From contig VTPC01006117.1 in the NCBI GenBank assembly GCA_011009095.1, positions 9,762-73,761 of the forward strand: a stretch of DNA of 64,000 nt, in the 5' to 3' direction. This document shows positions 1 to 12,799 of this stretch, piece after piece. Within the stretch, counting starts at the first letter, position 1. Every line of letters starts with the position of its first letter. A program made the translations under genes and the position numbers. Source of the DNA: Ignelater luminosus. Its lineage: Eukaryota > Arthropoda > Insecta > Coleoptera > Elateridae. The notes beneath the pieces are model-generated. The model was given only the letters and a program-made list of their open reading frames with translations, ran no database searches and was not told the DNA's origin.

Positions 1-229
1 GAAGTTGCCGTGTAGACATTGGTGTACAGGAAACTGGGCTTTCATCCCATCTTTGCTGTCTAATAGTGAATGAACTTTTGTAAATTACTTAGAGGCGACC
101 TTGCAAAAGAGATTAAGCCAGAAGTCACATGTCGACGAGGTAATAACCAAGTAGATAGCAACAGTCTGGCTGCTGCATCTAGTGGTAGGTAGGCCCAGGG
201 AAATCAATCCTTAGATAGCCTACTGGATT

Positions 230-1015
230 TACATGTCCCGTGCCGTCTGGGGTTCTAGTACAGAGCGCATCATCTTTGCCAAAGGCTAGCCAAGCTACAA
301 TGCTGGGCACATCTGGATTTAACGAGTGCAATGAGGACAACCCTAACAGCTACACCTGAGGTTCTATTACTGCTCCCGGCCTTCTTACTGTGGATAAGGA
401 AAAAGGCAATAGCGGCCCATCTTAGAATGCGGGATGCAAGATTACGGCTTAAAAATGGATTTAACACCTCTTACATCGTGATAGCTCAGTTAGTGGAAAA
501 AGTAGTACCTTTGTCCATTTACGTGGTAACACAAGTGGACGATCAGTTAGGACTGCATAGGAGGTGATCTTTCACAATTCCAACTAAGGAACAGCGGGAG
601 AGCAGTAAGGTAAATTCCCAGCAAGACTTAAGGGTTTTCTATACAGATGAATCACGTATAGATGATAGAAAATTCTTGGGAACAGACATTTACTTGGTAA
701 ACCCATACGTGCAGAAGAGTTTCGCTCTGAGAAAGCACATTATGGTTTTTCAGACTGAAGTTTATGCCATTGTATCGAGGATGACAGAGCAAAAGATATA
801 TATTTGCTCCGACAATCAGGCAGCACTAAAAACGGTCTGCAGAGTCAGAACAAGAGAAGTGCATTGACGCCTTGGAAGAATTTGTTACTACAGAGGAGGC
901 TAACTTCGTCTGGGTTACTGGACACAGCGTGATCCACAGCAACGAGAAGACTGACAAACTCGCCGGATTCGAAACCGAGAATACCTACTTAGGATCACAA
1001 TCTTTTCTAAAAATA
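230..1015 (+). mobile_element. LINE remnant, end of RT plus RNase H domain (I/R1-like group)
   Basis: Two open pieces, at about 331-567 and 640-960, read as the C-terminal part of a non-LTR retrotransposon polyprotein. The first carries the post-RT segment that usually reads like 'AMRTTPTxALExLLxLPPL' (here AMRTTLTATPEVLLLLPAF), preceded by a QRLAKLQ-like stretch from about 270. The second reads as an RNase H domain: FYTDESRI near 637, FQTEVYAI near 751, SDNQAALK near 810, and WVTGHSVIHSNEKTDKLA near 910-965, which is the usual WVPGHxGIxGNExADxLA block. Frames are broken between pieces and the 5' part lies outside the window or is lost. A C-terminal RNase H points to the I, R1 or related LINE groups; the exact clade is inference. 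No tail or target-site duplication was found. Confidence 0.75.
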
Positions 1016-4000
1016 TTAAGCAGATCTCGTTAGCACTGAACACATAGGCTTACGAGGTTTGAAACGAGATAAGAACCAGTAGCTATCATGAAGCAAAAGA
1101 CCATATAATCGGTTTTAACTTGTCGAAGTTAACCTGGCTAATAAATGATAGCCGGAGAACCCTAAGTCTTTTTAATTAGAATCCTCAGAGGCCAGTGAAT
1201 CTTAAGATCGACTAAGACTAAATGTGGGAATGGCGATGAAGAGTTTTTCCACTTTCTGGGAGAATGTTAGGGTAATGAGAGACTAAGGTCTAAAACCTTT
1301 CAGGCCGTTACCCTAACAAGGTAGCTCTCTAGCCTGAACTGAAATTCTCATATTCGTACAGAATAGTTTCGGGCAGAAAACAGGGAGAAAGATAGTAGAT
1401 GGTCGTAGAAGGTGGTTGAGGGAATAGCGAGGGGTTAGTAGAAAAAGGTTGTAAAGGTCTATTTGCTGGAGTTTAGCCTTCCTAATTATTACTGCTACTC
1501 TGACAATATTCATGATTGCCTAAATAGTGTAAAGTTTAAAACAAATGCGAAGGTTTCCAATAAAACATTAGTGGGGTACAATTTCAACTGGAATTTTTTG
1601 ACCTATGTAGAGCGAGTTGAGAATTAAACGTTAATTAGAGAAAGTAAATGGGTTGATTTCTTTAACACAGTGTTTTGGCCAAACTTGGCCCAAAACGATA
1701 ATCCTTCAAAGATTTTTGAGCAACTCTGTTGAGGAAAGTTTATAATAACAACGAATGAGAAGCTCAAAATGAAAAGCAATTGAGGCGTAAAATTTTTTAA
1801 AAGTTAGCAGAACTAAATTTTGCCATCGTCTAAGAGCTGATGGAGAGCATTAAAAGACTACGCGTCATTAAGAAGCCGTTAACAGTAATTTAAGTTAATA
1901 TTTCTGTGCTTAGTAAGTATGTTGAACAAATACCAAATACCACCCTAGCGCTAGTCCTGATTTATACTCATGATTCAAATTAGATTATTATAGCAATGTA
2001 TGGAAAATTGTGCCAAAACTTTTGGGACATACGTTAACAACGGATATTTGAAAAATAGAAAGGAGCGGCGAATATGGTCTTGCACACGGGCGACTCATAC
2101 CCTAGGAACAGCGCTGCCTTGTTTACAGAAAAAAGTTAAATTCAAATTCAATATTTTTCCTTCTTGGAATTCAGTGTTTCAGGTTCATATGTGTGTGGTA
2201 ATTTTAAATAACTAATTTTGTTTAATTTTGCTTTTGAATAATATATCACCGCAGTACATATTCTCTGCAGTGTTTTTCCCTACTCTTCTAATCTTTGATA
2301 AAAGTTCATTGAATAGAAAAATATTTTATTTTATAATAAATATAAATTACTGTAGTTTCTTGGCAAAATTTAAACTAAATTAATTTGTGTTGAAAACAAA
2401 GTAAAATAAGTTATTGACAATTTTCGTTCAACATAAAGGATTAGCTCGCTTTGATTTTCATGTCAGACTTATTGAACTATGAATTTTCTTTTGTAAATAT
2501 TTGAAGCTAATTTAAAACAAAAGCGTATTTGAATCAATATTATTCAGTTGTTAAATTAAAGTTTTATTTATTTAGTTTGAAGTAACTTAAGTGACCTTTA
2601 GGTATAACATTTGTATTTGATGGTGTCTGAACTCGTTTAGTATTAAATAAAACGCTAACTAATTTTTGCTTTGAATTCTATAAACAAATTCAGATTTTCT
2701 TTTTGATGGAATTACACCATCTTGCAAAAAAGCGATACTATCTCTGCGAAGTTACTGATTAAATCGTTAGTATGTCACTTAAAATTAATATTGACAAGGA
2801 TGTCAAGTATATTAGGTTTATTTATTAAGCTTTAAAATTCGTCAACTCTGTTTCAAACTCATCAGTAATATGACCTAAATTTGGCTTTACGATCGCTATC
2901 TGATGTATAGGTTTAATGAGGTTTGTGAAAGGTACTATGTCCAATTTATCACATTTTGGCGTTAAATTAAAGTAAAGTTTTAATTCATTTACATGACATG
3001 CAAAAGAAAAATTAATTAAACGACACTAACAAAACGTAGAATTTTATTTAGTTAATAGAATTATTAGTTGAAAACAAAATAATAATTAATACAAAATGGT
3101 AATTCTAAAGAATCAAGTTAAAAATCCTTTCAGCAACATTATTATTATTCCTTTTCACAAAGCTAAGTAATTAGCCTTTAAATTAGTGAGGGCACTGTTA
3201 TCTTCAGAAGTGCGACCTCAGAGATATTCAACAATGAATGACGGTTGAGCTTGAAGCATTTCCGGTCTTTCTGTTATTTTGCTTTTAGCGGTTGAATATT
3301 TTTTGTTGTGGGTTGATTGCGGGTTTAAATCTTGAATGGTTCTGTTTCTGCAATTGTATTTTACGTTACGAATTAGAAAAACGTCAAAGGTTTTAATCAA
3401 ATTCAAAATCACAACACCGTCAGCGATGTATTGAACCTGTTCAAATTTCATTTGGAGTTCTGAATCAATCATAAAACACGCACTTTTAAAATTAAAAACT
3501 TTCCAACAAAAATAATAAATATTTTGTAATTTTTCGTTGAAATCATCCACGCAGCTACCACGTTCAATTTATTTTATATAAATGTAGATGGTTTCATAAA
3601 GTTCGACGTGATTTCAATTTGTGTTTTCTGTTCATGTTCCACAAACTACAATCACAACTTACTGCAACTTGAATAGGTTCTCTTCGAGTTCCTTGTGTTG
3701 TAATAAGTATTCCCAAGATTTGTCATTGTAATTTTCTTTAAAGTTAATTTAAAATGCAAAAAGTCTAGGGAATACGAACAAAGTATTATTTCGGTTAAAT
3801 AGTGATGTATTAACTGCTTAGTATATGATTTTTTATAGAATCCTCATTACTTTATGTTGTGTTGGTTTTGAATATGAAAGGCACGTGCGTATTGTTTTCG
3901 AAAAAGAATGCTCTTCACAAGGGAAATAGCTACCTGACATCTTAATTAATAAATCCCACATATGCACGTAAAAGAATTCTGTTTTATTTTAATTTGACGT

Positions 4001-4560
4001 CGGTGATGGTAATTTATATGTAAATCCCACAAATAGGGATTGTGACAACCAACGAAAGGATTCGCACAGTTTTCATTCACATTTTTATTTGTTTTTAGAA
4101 TTTTAATTTTTTTATTTTCAAATTATTTACTTGGTAAAGAATCATAAAAAGATTAGTTCGTCAAGCTTTCTATTTATATAATTAGTTTTTTTAGATGGAC
4201 GCTATAAAACATCAAATTGCTGTTGTTTTTGATGCCCTAGGGACTTAATGTAACCATTTCATTTTTGATGCCCAAAAGAATTATTGATTAAAACTAAAAC
4301 CTGTTGAAAGTATTTCTGCCTCTATTTTGTGTGTGTAATTTGTTGTATTTCTGATCGAATTTGTTACTTTCTTTATTAGACGTCGGAACTGTATGGCATT
4401 AAATCAAGAGCCGTATTTTACATTAAGGGTTTCTTATAGTGACTGAATTTTTTGTTCTTGATTATTAGTTGGTATAATAATTTTTGTTTGTTCATTTTCA
4501 AATAGTTTCTTACTTATTTAGTTCCGTGACGCTTTAGTCGCATACTAAATTTTTTTTATA
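1016..4560. other. AT-rich stretch without recognisable gene
   Basis: I see no coding family here. The longest open frame (110 codons, minus strand, 3218-3550) has no recognisable motif and a composition expected of AT-rich noncoding DNA. The first few hundred bases may be further decayed LINE 3' sequence, but nothing aligns convincingly. Confidence 0.5.
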
Positions 4561-4599
4561 ATAAGGGTTTGCATAATTTTCTAATACCAGGTGCATCTA

Positions 4600-5320
4600 A
4601 AATACAGAACATAGGGCAATAATGAGTGCAAGACAGTGATAAAACTAAAGCTATACACTATAACATGAATATAGAAGAGAGTAAAACAGAAAGCCTAGTA
4701 ATTGTAAAACAACCAACACGGTGTAAATTACAGTTGAACAATAACATTATCGAACCGGTAAATAAGTTTTAATACCTGGAAGTAAATATCGGAGCATATA
4801 GAGATTTAAATCGAGGGGTGCAATGTATAAAAGCCGCATGAGTGCCGGGAAACTTGAGGAATATCATTTGGTAGAACAAATTTATGAATATAGAGAGAAA
4901 TAAAAAATACACAAAACAGTCGTAAGTCCTGAATTGATGTAAGCGGTCGAAACCCGCGCCGAAACAAAGAAAACATAACAAATGACAACGGCAACAGAAA
5001 TGAAAACCCTTAGATCCATACTCGGAGTAACATTGCGCGATAAAATAAGAAACACGAGAATACGGGAACAGTGTAAAATAGAAGATGTGGTTAAATGGAC
5101 TAGAACCAGGTGCAGAACGTGGAGTAATGGCATTTAACGATTGGACAACACTAGAATCGTGAAGATATGCAGAGACAATAGACCACTCGGGAGAAGACAA
5201 CCAGATCAAGCTCAACAACGATGGATATAGAGCTGGGCATCATCCTCAATCGAGTTACCACCACCACCAAATCCGTAAACGCTACAGGACAATAGTCTTA
5301 TTTGAAGAAGAAGAAGAAGT
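4600..5320 (+). mobile_element. RTE-type LINE, 3' remnant with AAG repeat tail
   Basis: The plus strand reads in shifting frames as the end of an insect RTE-type endonuclease/reverse transcriptase. Around 4666-4800 it gives MNIEESKTESLVI, then CKLQLNNNIIEPVNKF, matching the usual 'KSKTMVISKxPxRCKLExxxxxIExVxxFKYLGV' block after the RT. Around 4990-5200 it gives EMKTLRSILGVTLRDKIRN, IREQCKIEDVV, RIVKICRDNRPLGRR, and RWI*SW, the standard RTE C-terminal region. It ends in a short AAG run at about 5305-5320, as RTE elements typically do. It is 5' truncated and carries several stops and frameshifts, so it is an old dead copy. Confidence 0.75.
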
Positions 5321-6085
5321 GATAAAACATTCCACCACGCACCATATGCTGGAATGTTAAAGCATTTTGGCACATATTATTGTCGGCATGACTGGACATC
5401 CAGGTAACGAGCAGTATACAATTCTTGCTTTCACCATTCATATCGATCCTTATTCTTGGCAGAGTCTCTAAAATTCTATAGATGTACCCCCAAACAAAAG
5501 AATAAATGTTTTCCTGGTCTAGAGACAGGTTGGGAGAAGAAGTATCTAACAAAGAGAATGAAGGGGGGGATGTTTCAACTTGGTGTCGAAAGCAGCGTTT
5601 GTGAGATGTTCACAGAATACAGAGCGTAGTGCTTAGTTTTGGTCGATTTCTCGTTTAACAAAGCTTCCATGAAGAATTCGAATTTGGCATCATGCTCGAA
5701 CCTACGGTCCTCTCCTTTGTCCGAACGCGGCATTCTCAAAGAAGATAAATCGATAGACCATGAACGAAAGCTTCTGTGTAAAATAAGTAAAACAGAATTT
5801 TTTTGGATGATGTCGAGTTTCTTGTACCTTCTCTCTTTAGTTGCTGTTATTCTTATCACCACTACTTCAATACGAGAACCACCACTGTGACGATAGGCCT
5901 TAAATTCAAATCTTTGGTCCCTCTTATACAAGCTCATTGCCCTACTAAATGTTATCGGTAAAGCCTTTAAAAGCATTTTTACAGAAATAAAGTCCTTAAG
6001 ACTATTTCGACCCCCAACTGAATATTTGACGTTTATCTTATTTCTGCAGTGTTTGCACACTGTTGCCAGTCGTGCCTCTAACACT
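5321..6085. other. Unassigned stretch
   Basis: A 234-codon open frame on the minus strand (5575-6279) overlaps the plus-strand RT piece that follows and has no family motif, so I treat it as chance. Nothing else is supported between the RTE tail and the next LINE piece. Confidence 0.4.
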
Positions 6086-6350
6086 GATAATTGCGTCATT
6101 GCTATTCTTTTCAATATCAAGCGCGAATTTGACAAAGCCTGGCGCGAAGGTCTACAACTTAAAGTGCAACTTAGGCAAACCCTCTTAGGAATTTCTTCTC
6201 CACTAGCTGGAGTAACCAAGGGGTTTTTTCTGTCTTTTATTATCAAAACATTCTCCAGCTTTAACACCCAGGTGCTCAAATTGTCTCGTTTGCAGATGAT
6301 ACTGCTCTCTAGCTGTCAGTTTCGACCACAGCCATGGACGTCAGGGTACT
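6086..6350 (+). mobile_element. LINE reverse transcriptase fragment (Jockey-like)
   Basis: The plus strand encodes AILFNIKREFDKAWREGL at about 6098-6155. This is RT block A of Jockey-type LINEs (usual form 'AIFFDIxKAFDKVWHEGLL', the aspartate of which is one catalytic residue; here it is replaced, FNIK for FDIK). About 130 bases later, in another frame, comes VSFADDTAL near 6280-6308, the catalytic FADD box. The GVPQGSVLSPLLF block expected between them is only recognisable as GVTKG. The fragment is short, frameshifted and truncated at both ends. The clade assignment rests on the FDKxWxEGL and FADDTAL forms. Confidence 0.65.
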
Positions 6351-6682
6351 CTCTTAGAAATTCTTTCACTTAGAGGCTTGGTTCCGTCAGTGGCAGCCGG
6401 AAATTTAGGGCTTTTGCATCGACACTTTCCACTGGTTAAATACATACCTACGGATCTCACTTTTTTATCTAACCTGAATTGATAGGACAAAGCGCAGTGT
6501 TGTTTATAAGACTTATGTCCGTCTTCTGCAGGTTTATCTGCATTTTCCTCATTTCCCACAGCTAGATCGGGCAACTCTAAAATAAGCAAAAGGCCATATG
6601 CAGGAGGATTCTTAGTTTGCAGCACTTCCAGCATTTGGTGGATGCGCGCCTCATATTTCTGCTGGGACACAGAATAAAACAT
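6341..6682 (-). pseudogene. Possible piggyBac-type transposase N-terminus
   Basis: A 113-codon minus-strand frame begins MFYSVSQQKYEARIHQMLE and contains LELPDLAVGNEENADKPAED, then CRCKSPKFPAATDGTKPLSE. The order 'QQKYEARI..LLE', an acidic segment, and a 'xxPxFPxxxxxxxxPxExF' motif resembles the disordered N-terminus of some insect piggyBac-derived transposases. No catalytic region follows downstream on the minus strand, so this would be a small isolated fragment. The assignment is tentative; the acidic N-termini of these proteins evolve fast and the match is by pattern only. Confidence 0.35.
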
Positions 6683-6689
6683 CTTCCAG

Positions 6690-7400
6690 CTAACCTTTTT
6701 CAGTGCATTGGAAATCCCCCTTTCGACTGACCCTGTCCTTAGTCTGGATTTAACCCATTTAGCTTATTACTAGCCAATTAACAACAAATTGTGTCATCAA
6801 TTCAAACACGTCTAGCAATTTTCTCACGCCTAACAAAACTAACGTTTCAGTTACTCTCAATAAAAGAAGTAAACCGACTATCGCAGGTTCTGAAACTACA
6901 TGATAGAGTCCACTCTGTGTATACTCATGTCCTTGTCTCTTTCCACGAGAATCGTATTGTCATCCTGTTGACAAGAAACCGATTGCACTATCTAGAGAAC
7001 CATCAGTGATGCACCTCAAAGTGAAGATTTTATTTGTCGTGGTTCTTGTAGATTTCCACCGCCAACCCGATATGTTCTATACTCAAAGATCTGAAAAGGA
7101 GTTACATATAAATTCTGAAGCTATTGCTTTCTTCTCGAAAGCAGAAATGAACACTGAAGACGATCCTGGTGGTTTCTTGTACCTAAATCCTAAAGAGTTT
7201 TAAAATCGTGATATTTAAGTAGATGACAGTAGGATCCTGGTTCTGGTCCTGCAGAAGTGTCTAAGTAGTCGTTTGGTTGTTGTTAGCGTTGTGATTGATG
7301 CTCCATTGCTCAAATGAAACATCCACGCATGCGAATTTGCGCGACAGAATTCCATAAACGACGAAAGCGCGATGTCGTTTGCAAACCAAGTCAAGGTGAT
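6690..7400. other. Unassigned stretch
   Basis: Short open frames on both strands (for example 6791-7009, 7006-7203, 7215-7418) have no recognisable motifs. I see no gene here. Confidence 0.4.
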
Positions 7401-8010
7401 ATACAGGGCGTCCCGCAAACGCCAATAAAGCTTCAGGTAAACATCTTCTTCTGTAAGTGCTTAATGCAAATCTGCAAAAAGAAAATTTCTTCAGACCTTA
7501 GCTTTCTTGTACAAGTGGCCAGAAGTTAACATCTTTAACACTAAATAAACAGAAACCCAAGAATTGAATCCAAATGAAGCCATTACCAATTCAACAAATG
7601 AATCTGTTGAAACAACAATTACCCTTGATAAAGCACAATACTCTTAGATCTCTCTTTTTGAAGTGGCTGTTAAACATTGAATTCTTACCAAAAACTAGAT
7701 ATGACAAACATGCAAGTCTTGGATGTGCTGATAAATTCGACGAAAGTAGTTGCCAGCAATTCTTTCAAGCTTTGACATATTTATGGTTCATTATTACTGG
7801 AGTAAAATTGATAAATCTTTGATTTCTTGCGATACTTCGGTTCCTGTATTCGAATAATATTGTATTTGCTTGCAGCAGCGTTGCCAAGTTTAAAATTCTT
7901 TTTTTGGTTCGTGTGACAAATTTAAGTACGTTGGAACATTCGTGTTTTCCATTTTGGCAGGAAGACTGCTACCTAAAGCTTTATTGGCATTTACAGGACA
8001 TCCTGTGTAT
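7401..8010. mobile_element. Small TIR element (non-autonomous DNA transposon, about 610 bp)
   Basis: The left end, 7403-7440, starts CAGGGCGTCCCGCAAACGCC and continues through AATAAAGCTTCAGGTAA. The reverse complement of 7968-8008 reads CAGGATGTCCTGTAAATGCC then AATAAAGCTTTAGGTAG. The two ends therefore pair as imperfect terminal inverted repeats of about 40-50 bp. The interior holds one 82-codon plus-strand frame (7574-7822) that I do not recognise. The CAGGGTGTCCC-like end is common among insect MITE and DNA-transposon termini; the superfamily cannot be named. Flanking TA or longer target-site duplication is not clear. Confidence 0.65.
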
Positions 8011-10290
8011 GTTTAAAAAGATTATAAAACACTAGCATCTAGTGTTGGTGGTGGGAAAGGAGATTACGATCTATTCTTACAAATTAAAGCGAGATCTTAA
8101 CCTCCTGAAGTTTCCAAAGTACCAGACCTTGTCAAGGGTTTAAAGTTATACTACATGTCAAGGAGGATATCAAACGCACAACTCTTTGCTTTAAGGATCT
8201 TGCTGGCGTTTGTGAAAACTTGCAGAAGGTAATACTAAAGCTAAAATTTATAATTATTTAGTGCAAGACTGCTAAAATCTTGCTAAAATAATTTCGTTTT
8301 TTTAAACTTTAGATTTCAATATTATTAGTAAACAGTAATAATTTGGGTGGCGCAGTTTTTGTGATCGTTACTGTACTAAATTCATAAACGTCGCGTCGTC
8401 GCCATAAGTTTAAATTTTCATAAACACCAATTAGGTTTAAAACATAATATAAATAGTAGTAATTAGTTAGAATATTAAATCAAGTAACTGTAATTATAAG
8501 TTGACTTTCTCGAAAATTCCCAAAAGTATATTAATAAATCAAATAAATATTATACCAAAATAGAAATTACCGAAAAAGGTTCTCTGTGTAAATGGAAGCA
8601 CTTCATTTTCCAAACATAATTAATGATTCATTAATGTTTAATTTTTTAACTGCTTGGTGTGATGAGAAAATCCGTTTTAGCTCCGCGGGTTTGGAGCGTT
8701 GAAGCAGTAATTAATCTGATGTATTTCATTTTACCACTAATATATCTTAATTGTGGTTTCGCGTCTTCTTCATATATTTCATTGTTAATTTTTTCGGACG
8801 AAAAATTATGTCTAGAACCCTAAATATAAAATATGGGTATATCTAAATGTAAATTTTATTCCGGGCCAAACAAGCAAAAAAATATATTTATGGTCAACAT
8901 GAATTCGATAATATAAATAATAATATAAGAAAAAGAGAAAAATGTTTCGTTCCAAAAAAATTATAAAAAAGGTGCAGTTCCATGTTTTCAGCGAACCAAG
9001 CATTCAATACAGAACGACCCATAAAATTTTTAAGCTTTAGTAGACATAAAAAACCTCTTATTTCGCCATTACGTGGCTTTCAGAAGGAATAACCTTAGCA
9101 AGGATATTTTTAAACTGAAAAAACCTTAGCCCTAAATGGAATCTTTTAATTAAAGATCCTACCATTAGCTTTGTATAGAATGGCTATTCTTAGCAGTTTT
9201 TACATCAGTACGGAACATCATTCGTACTTATACCCCTGCCGAAGCTTTAGATTAAAAGGATGTCCTTTTCTTCTTGTTAAGCGCTGCTTTATTCATTCCA
9301 TTGCCGATTTATCAAAAAAATCAAATCAGTTGTGAAAAATGCCTGTAAGGTTTCCGTTGCTTTTCACTTCACGCGCTCAGTCACGAAGTTCTATATTTTA
9401 TGTTCAAGTTTCATGAGGTGATAAACGTGACCTTATAGCGTGAATTATTCTTTGTAGAAAAAATATCTAATGTGGGCAATCTTAAAAAGCTTTCTATTTT
9501 GATCAAGATAATTTTATGTTATTAAATAACCAGTAAAAAAAAGAGCCTTATTTGGCCGTCTGTTTATATTCCGTAAATTTGCTACCGTTAATGTAGTATA
9601 ATCAACACCTTTTACAGCTTTCCTGTTTTGCTAGTGTAGCTGATAAAGTTGGTGTTTAAATAATAAAGCTCAGGCATGAGTTTTAAATTAAAACTCTTCG
9701 TCTTAAATATACCTAAATTTAGATTCGTTAATCTTATGATGTGATGAATATTTCAATGTAGAAATTACTCATACTCTAATAACATCACTAATATTGTCTC
9801 TGTTATGCGAGCACTTAGGTGTAGTGTGATGGATTACTAACTTATTTGTCTTTGGGGATTATACCCTGCATCATACAATACCTCAACCCTAGGTAGTTTA
9901 ATTTGATGTAAAATAAGATAACCCTCGTTGCTCATGACAAACATGGGTAAATGTAATTTTGTCTATACCTTGGTTATACATAATTTATTTTTTTCTTCAT
10001 TCTTTTTGCATACTAAAAATGAACTAATCCAAACCTTAAATAAAGCAAAATAAACAGATATTTACACATTCTTTGTCTGTAAAATAATATACGCATGAAC
10101 ATCACCGTTGTTGCTCCATTACTTTGCACCAAGATTTTCTGATTTAGCATGGTAAAGTTAAACTGAATAATTGAATAGATATAAGTGCATTAGTTAGACA
10201 ACGATAAAATTGAAAAAAAATGCTAAACAACAGGCTAACCATCAACTTAATTTCAATAAATCTTATGCTACAATTTAATACTAAACTTCA
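8011..10290. other. AT-rich stretch without recognisable gene
   Basis: No supported coding region, RNA gene or paired repeat was seen. Short minus-strand frames such as 8812-9003 are lysine/tyrosine/phenylalanine-rich by base composition only. Confidence 0.5.
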
Positions 10291-10650
10291 CCCTCCCGTG
10301 TCTTAAAGTTTTCTTTTAATTGTAGCACTGTCATATCACAAACTAAAATAATGTAGTCCTCTTAAGTCTACGGAACTGGTTGCCATTATCTAAGAGGTTG
10401 ATTGCCCCTACCTTATCATAGTTATATAGTTTTGCTTCGCGTTAAGAAGCAAAAGCGTGTTATCTTGCTAGCAACATTTACTACTCCGAGGTTTCAATGA
10501 ATGTCACTGTCACGCACGCACCATAGAGTGTAGCATTTTATTTTTAAAAGTCTGATTGACACAGCCCCTAAGCTGAATGCCATACTCCCAGATCGGTTTT
10601 ACAATCTCTTCATATATTAATATTTTGTTATGTTGCAGACCAAAAGGGGG
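10280..10650 (-). mobile_element. Jockey-type LINE, C-terminal fragment
   Basis: On the minus strand from about 10638 downwards the sequence reads HNKILIYEEIVKPIWEYGIQ then LRGCVNQT. This is the Jockey post-RT block 'SxHNKLLLYNxVLKPIWTYGIQLWGCAS'. After a disturbed stretch it continues DIH*NLGVVNVASKITRF (usual 'NxDLHxDLxxxTVxxEIxRF') and ends AINLLDNGNQFRRLKRTTLF, the usual 'HPNxxAxxLLDxxxxxRRLKRxxPxDL' terminus. Several stops and shifts are present. It lies downstream, in the same orientation, of the Jockey RT at 13.2-15.5 kb and could be the far end of that copy, but the two overlap by about ten residues at the HNK/VHCK motif, so two copies are equally possible. Confidence 0.75.
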
Positions 10651-11190
10651 TTGCTCGCAGCAGCTCGAGTATCGGAGATGGGAGGGGTTCGCAGCTAATC
10701 TACTAGAAATTAAGATAGAAACTTAATAAAGAATCTCACTTATATTACCTGAGAATGTCACAATCGGTTTGAGCGCCAGAAGCCAAGTCAAGGTCATCAC
10801 GTTCGTTGGTCTGGCTTGACACGCTATACATACATATATGAAATGCTTGAAATCTTCACAACACAATAGTTACTAAACGGTAACTTTTCGTTTACAAGAA
10901 AATGCTGTATTCCCAAATATCACTGATATTTAATAAGTTCTTGCAAAACTAAAACCAGGAGTGTCGTAACCTTCACGATTCTAACACTTAGACAAAATTT
11001 TTGGGTTCAAAAAGTTTCACCAACGAAACGATAACTAAAGGAAGATTTATGTGCACGCTCTCACAAAATTCTAAAGAAAAGCGTAAATTTAACTCAAATA
11101 ACCACTTCTGATGGGTTTTTTAAAATACGAGACGCGATACAAAGAATGAATTTGCAGGTGCGGTGGTTTATTTAACAAGCCCAACAGGAG
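10651..11190. other. Unassigned stretch
   Basis: A slightly GC-richer patch at about 10640-10820 has no motif I recognise; the rest is AT-rich. Confidence 0.4.
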
Positions 11191-11199
11191 TACACAAAG

Positions 11200-12565
11200 A
11201 CGATCTTCACTCTTCTTCTTCTTCTTTATCTAGCTTCTTCCTGCATCCACTGTTGGACATAAGCTTCCTCTGTACGCATCCAGGAATTTCTGTCCTGTGC
11301 CAGTTGCATCCAATTGTATCTAACTCTCCTTGTATCGTCTGCTCAACGCGTGGGAGATCTGCCTCGGTTTCTCTTGCCTTCGCTGGGTGTTCATTCCAGC
11401 AATCTTTTAATCCCAGACCAATTCTTCTTTGTATGTCTTGTGTCTGGTTATCCCTAGTGATTGTTATGTGATGACCGAGGTATCTATACCGTTTAACTCT
11501 TTCTATGCCGTTGTTTTCTAGTTTCATTGTTCCGCCGATGACCAAGTTTGTCAAAAAATTTGTTTTGCTTTTATTTATTTGTAGCCCTACTTCGTTAGTT
11601 GTTTGTGCTAGTTCGTTGAGCATAATTTCGGGTTTGTGTAAGTCGTCGGCAATAGGAACAATATCGTCGGCGAATCAAAGGTTGTTAAGCATTTTTCTGT
11701 CGATATGTATCCCTGTTTTACTGCAGTCAAGTTTTTTAAAGGCGTACTCAAGAACTGTTATAAAAAGATTGGGTGACAGTGTATCTCCTTGTCCGACACC
11801 TCTTTCTAATGGGAACTTATTTGTTTCTTGATTGAGTTGCACAGTTGCTGTTGAGTTTTTGTCGATGGTATGAATTAAATAGATGTATCTATAATCCATT
11901 AAACATTGCGTTAGAGACTTGACTATTCCGTCACATTCTATAGTGTCAAAGGCCTTTTGGTAGTCCACGAATACAAGCACCAATGGTCGGTGGTATTACA
12001 TGATTTTTCTATCAGAGTATTTTAGCAATAAAAGGTGGTTGTTTGTACCGAAACCTGAACAAAAGCCAACCTGTTCTATTAGTTGATAAAGGTTCAGTTT
12101 ATTCTCCAATATAAGAGTGATTATTTTTGTAAAAAGCTTATACAGATGAGAGAGAAGGCTTCAATCACTTTTCCATCTTCGCCGTGTGCTTTCCCATTTT
12201 TCATTTTTTGCGCGCATTTTGAATTTAGTCCTTGATAATCTTTGGCATATCCTGTGATTCTTGGATGATTGCTCCTCTTCTCTTCCCTGTCTCTCTAGGT
12301 AGATCCTTTATCCCTTTTATAAAGCTCTCTATAAAACGCTTTGGCTATTGTGGGAATTTCTTTTCTGTCTGATGTTATTTCACCGTTTTTGTTTTTCAGT
12401 TTTATGATTTGTTTTCTGTCACTGTTTAACTTTCGTCTAAAAACTTTAAGCTTGTATTTGTTTGATTGTCTGTTGAATGTGTTCTTTATTGCATTGTCTT
12501 ATGTCTTTCCGAATACTTTTGATAATTTCTTTGTTTATAATTGTTTTTATTCCCTTCGTGTCAAA
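11200..12565 (-). mobile_element. RTE-clade LINE, RT and tail (5' truncated, internally deleted)
   Basis: Read on the minus strand from 12565: a linker (RKDIRQCNKEHIQQTIKQY-like), NGEITSDRKEI, IAKAFYRELYK, then KMKNGKAHGEDGKVIEA near 12200 (usual 'MKNxKAPGEDGIVxE'), LYKLFTKIITLILENKLN near 12130-12080, VDYQKAFDTIE near 11955 (RT block A, catalytic D), STATVQLNQETNKFPLERGV and GQGDTLSPNLF near 11850-11780. The FADD position near 11670 is damaged. The track resumes as INKSKTNFLTN, VKRYRYLGHHIT and IQRRIGLG. A deletion then joins this to a frameshifted tail (WMQLAQDRN, EEAYVQQWMQEEAR in the neighbouring frame) and a GAA/TTC run at 11206-11226. The motif set and simple-repeat tail are typical of the RTE clade. 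Confidence 0.85.
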
Positions 12566-12799
12566 ACCTGCAAAACGCAAGAACCATATCTGCATGTATG
12601 TGTATGTATTAAATATCTTTCAATTGTTAACGAAATTTGTCTCTTGAAGGAGTCACATATAAGCAAAACACATTTCCATATAAAATTAAAAAATTAAATA
12701 TGTACATTAACCCACAGTAAAACGAATTTCACTCAAAGCAGAATTTTTAACTGCCATACTTTTGAGAATACGTCTGAAATTATAACACTTTCTAACTTG

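Noticed and set aside
5575-6279. 234-codon open frame on the minus strand
   Set aside because: It overlaps the plus-strand LINE RT fragment with FDKAWREGL and FADDTAL, has no motif of its own, and its residues follow from antisense reading of RT sequence.
12341-12697. 118-codon plus-strand frame
   Set aside because: It is the antisense of the RTE linker region on the minus strand, which carries recognisable motifs.
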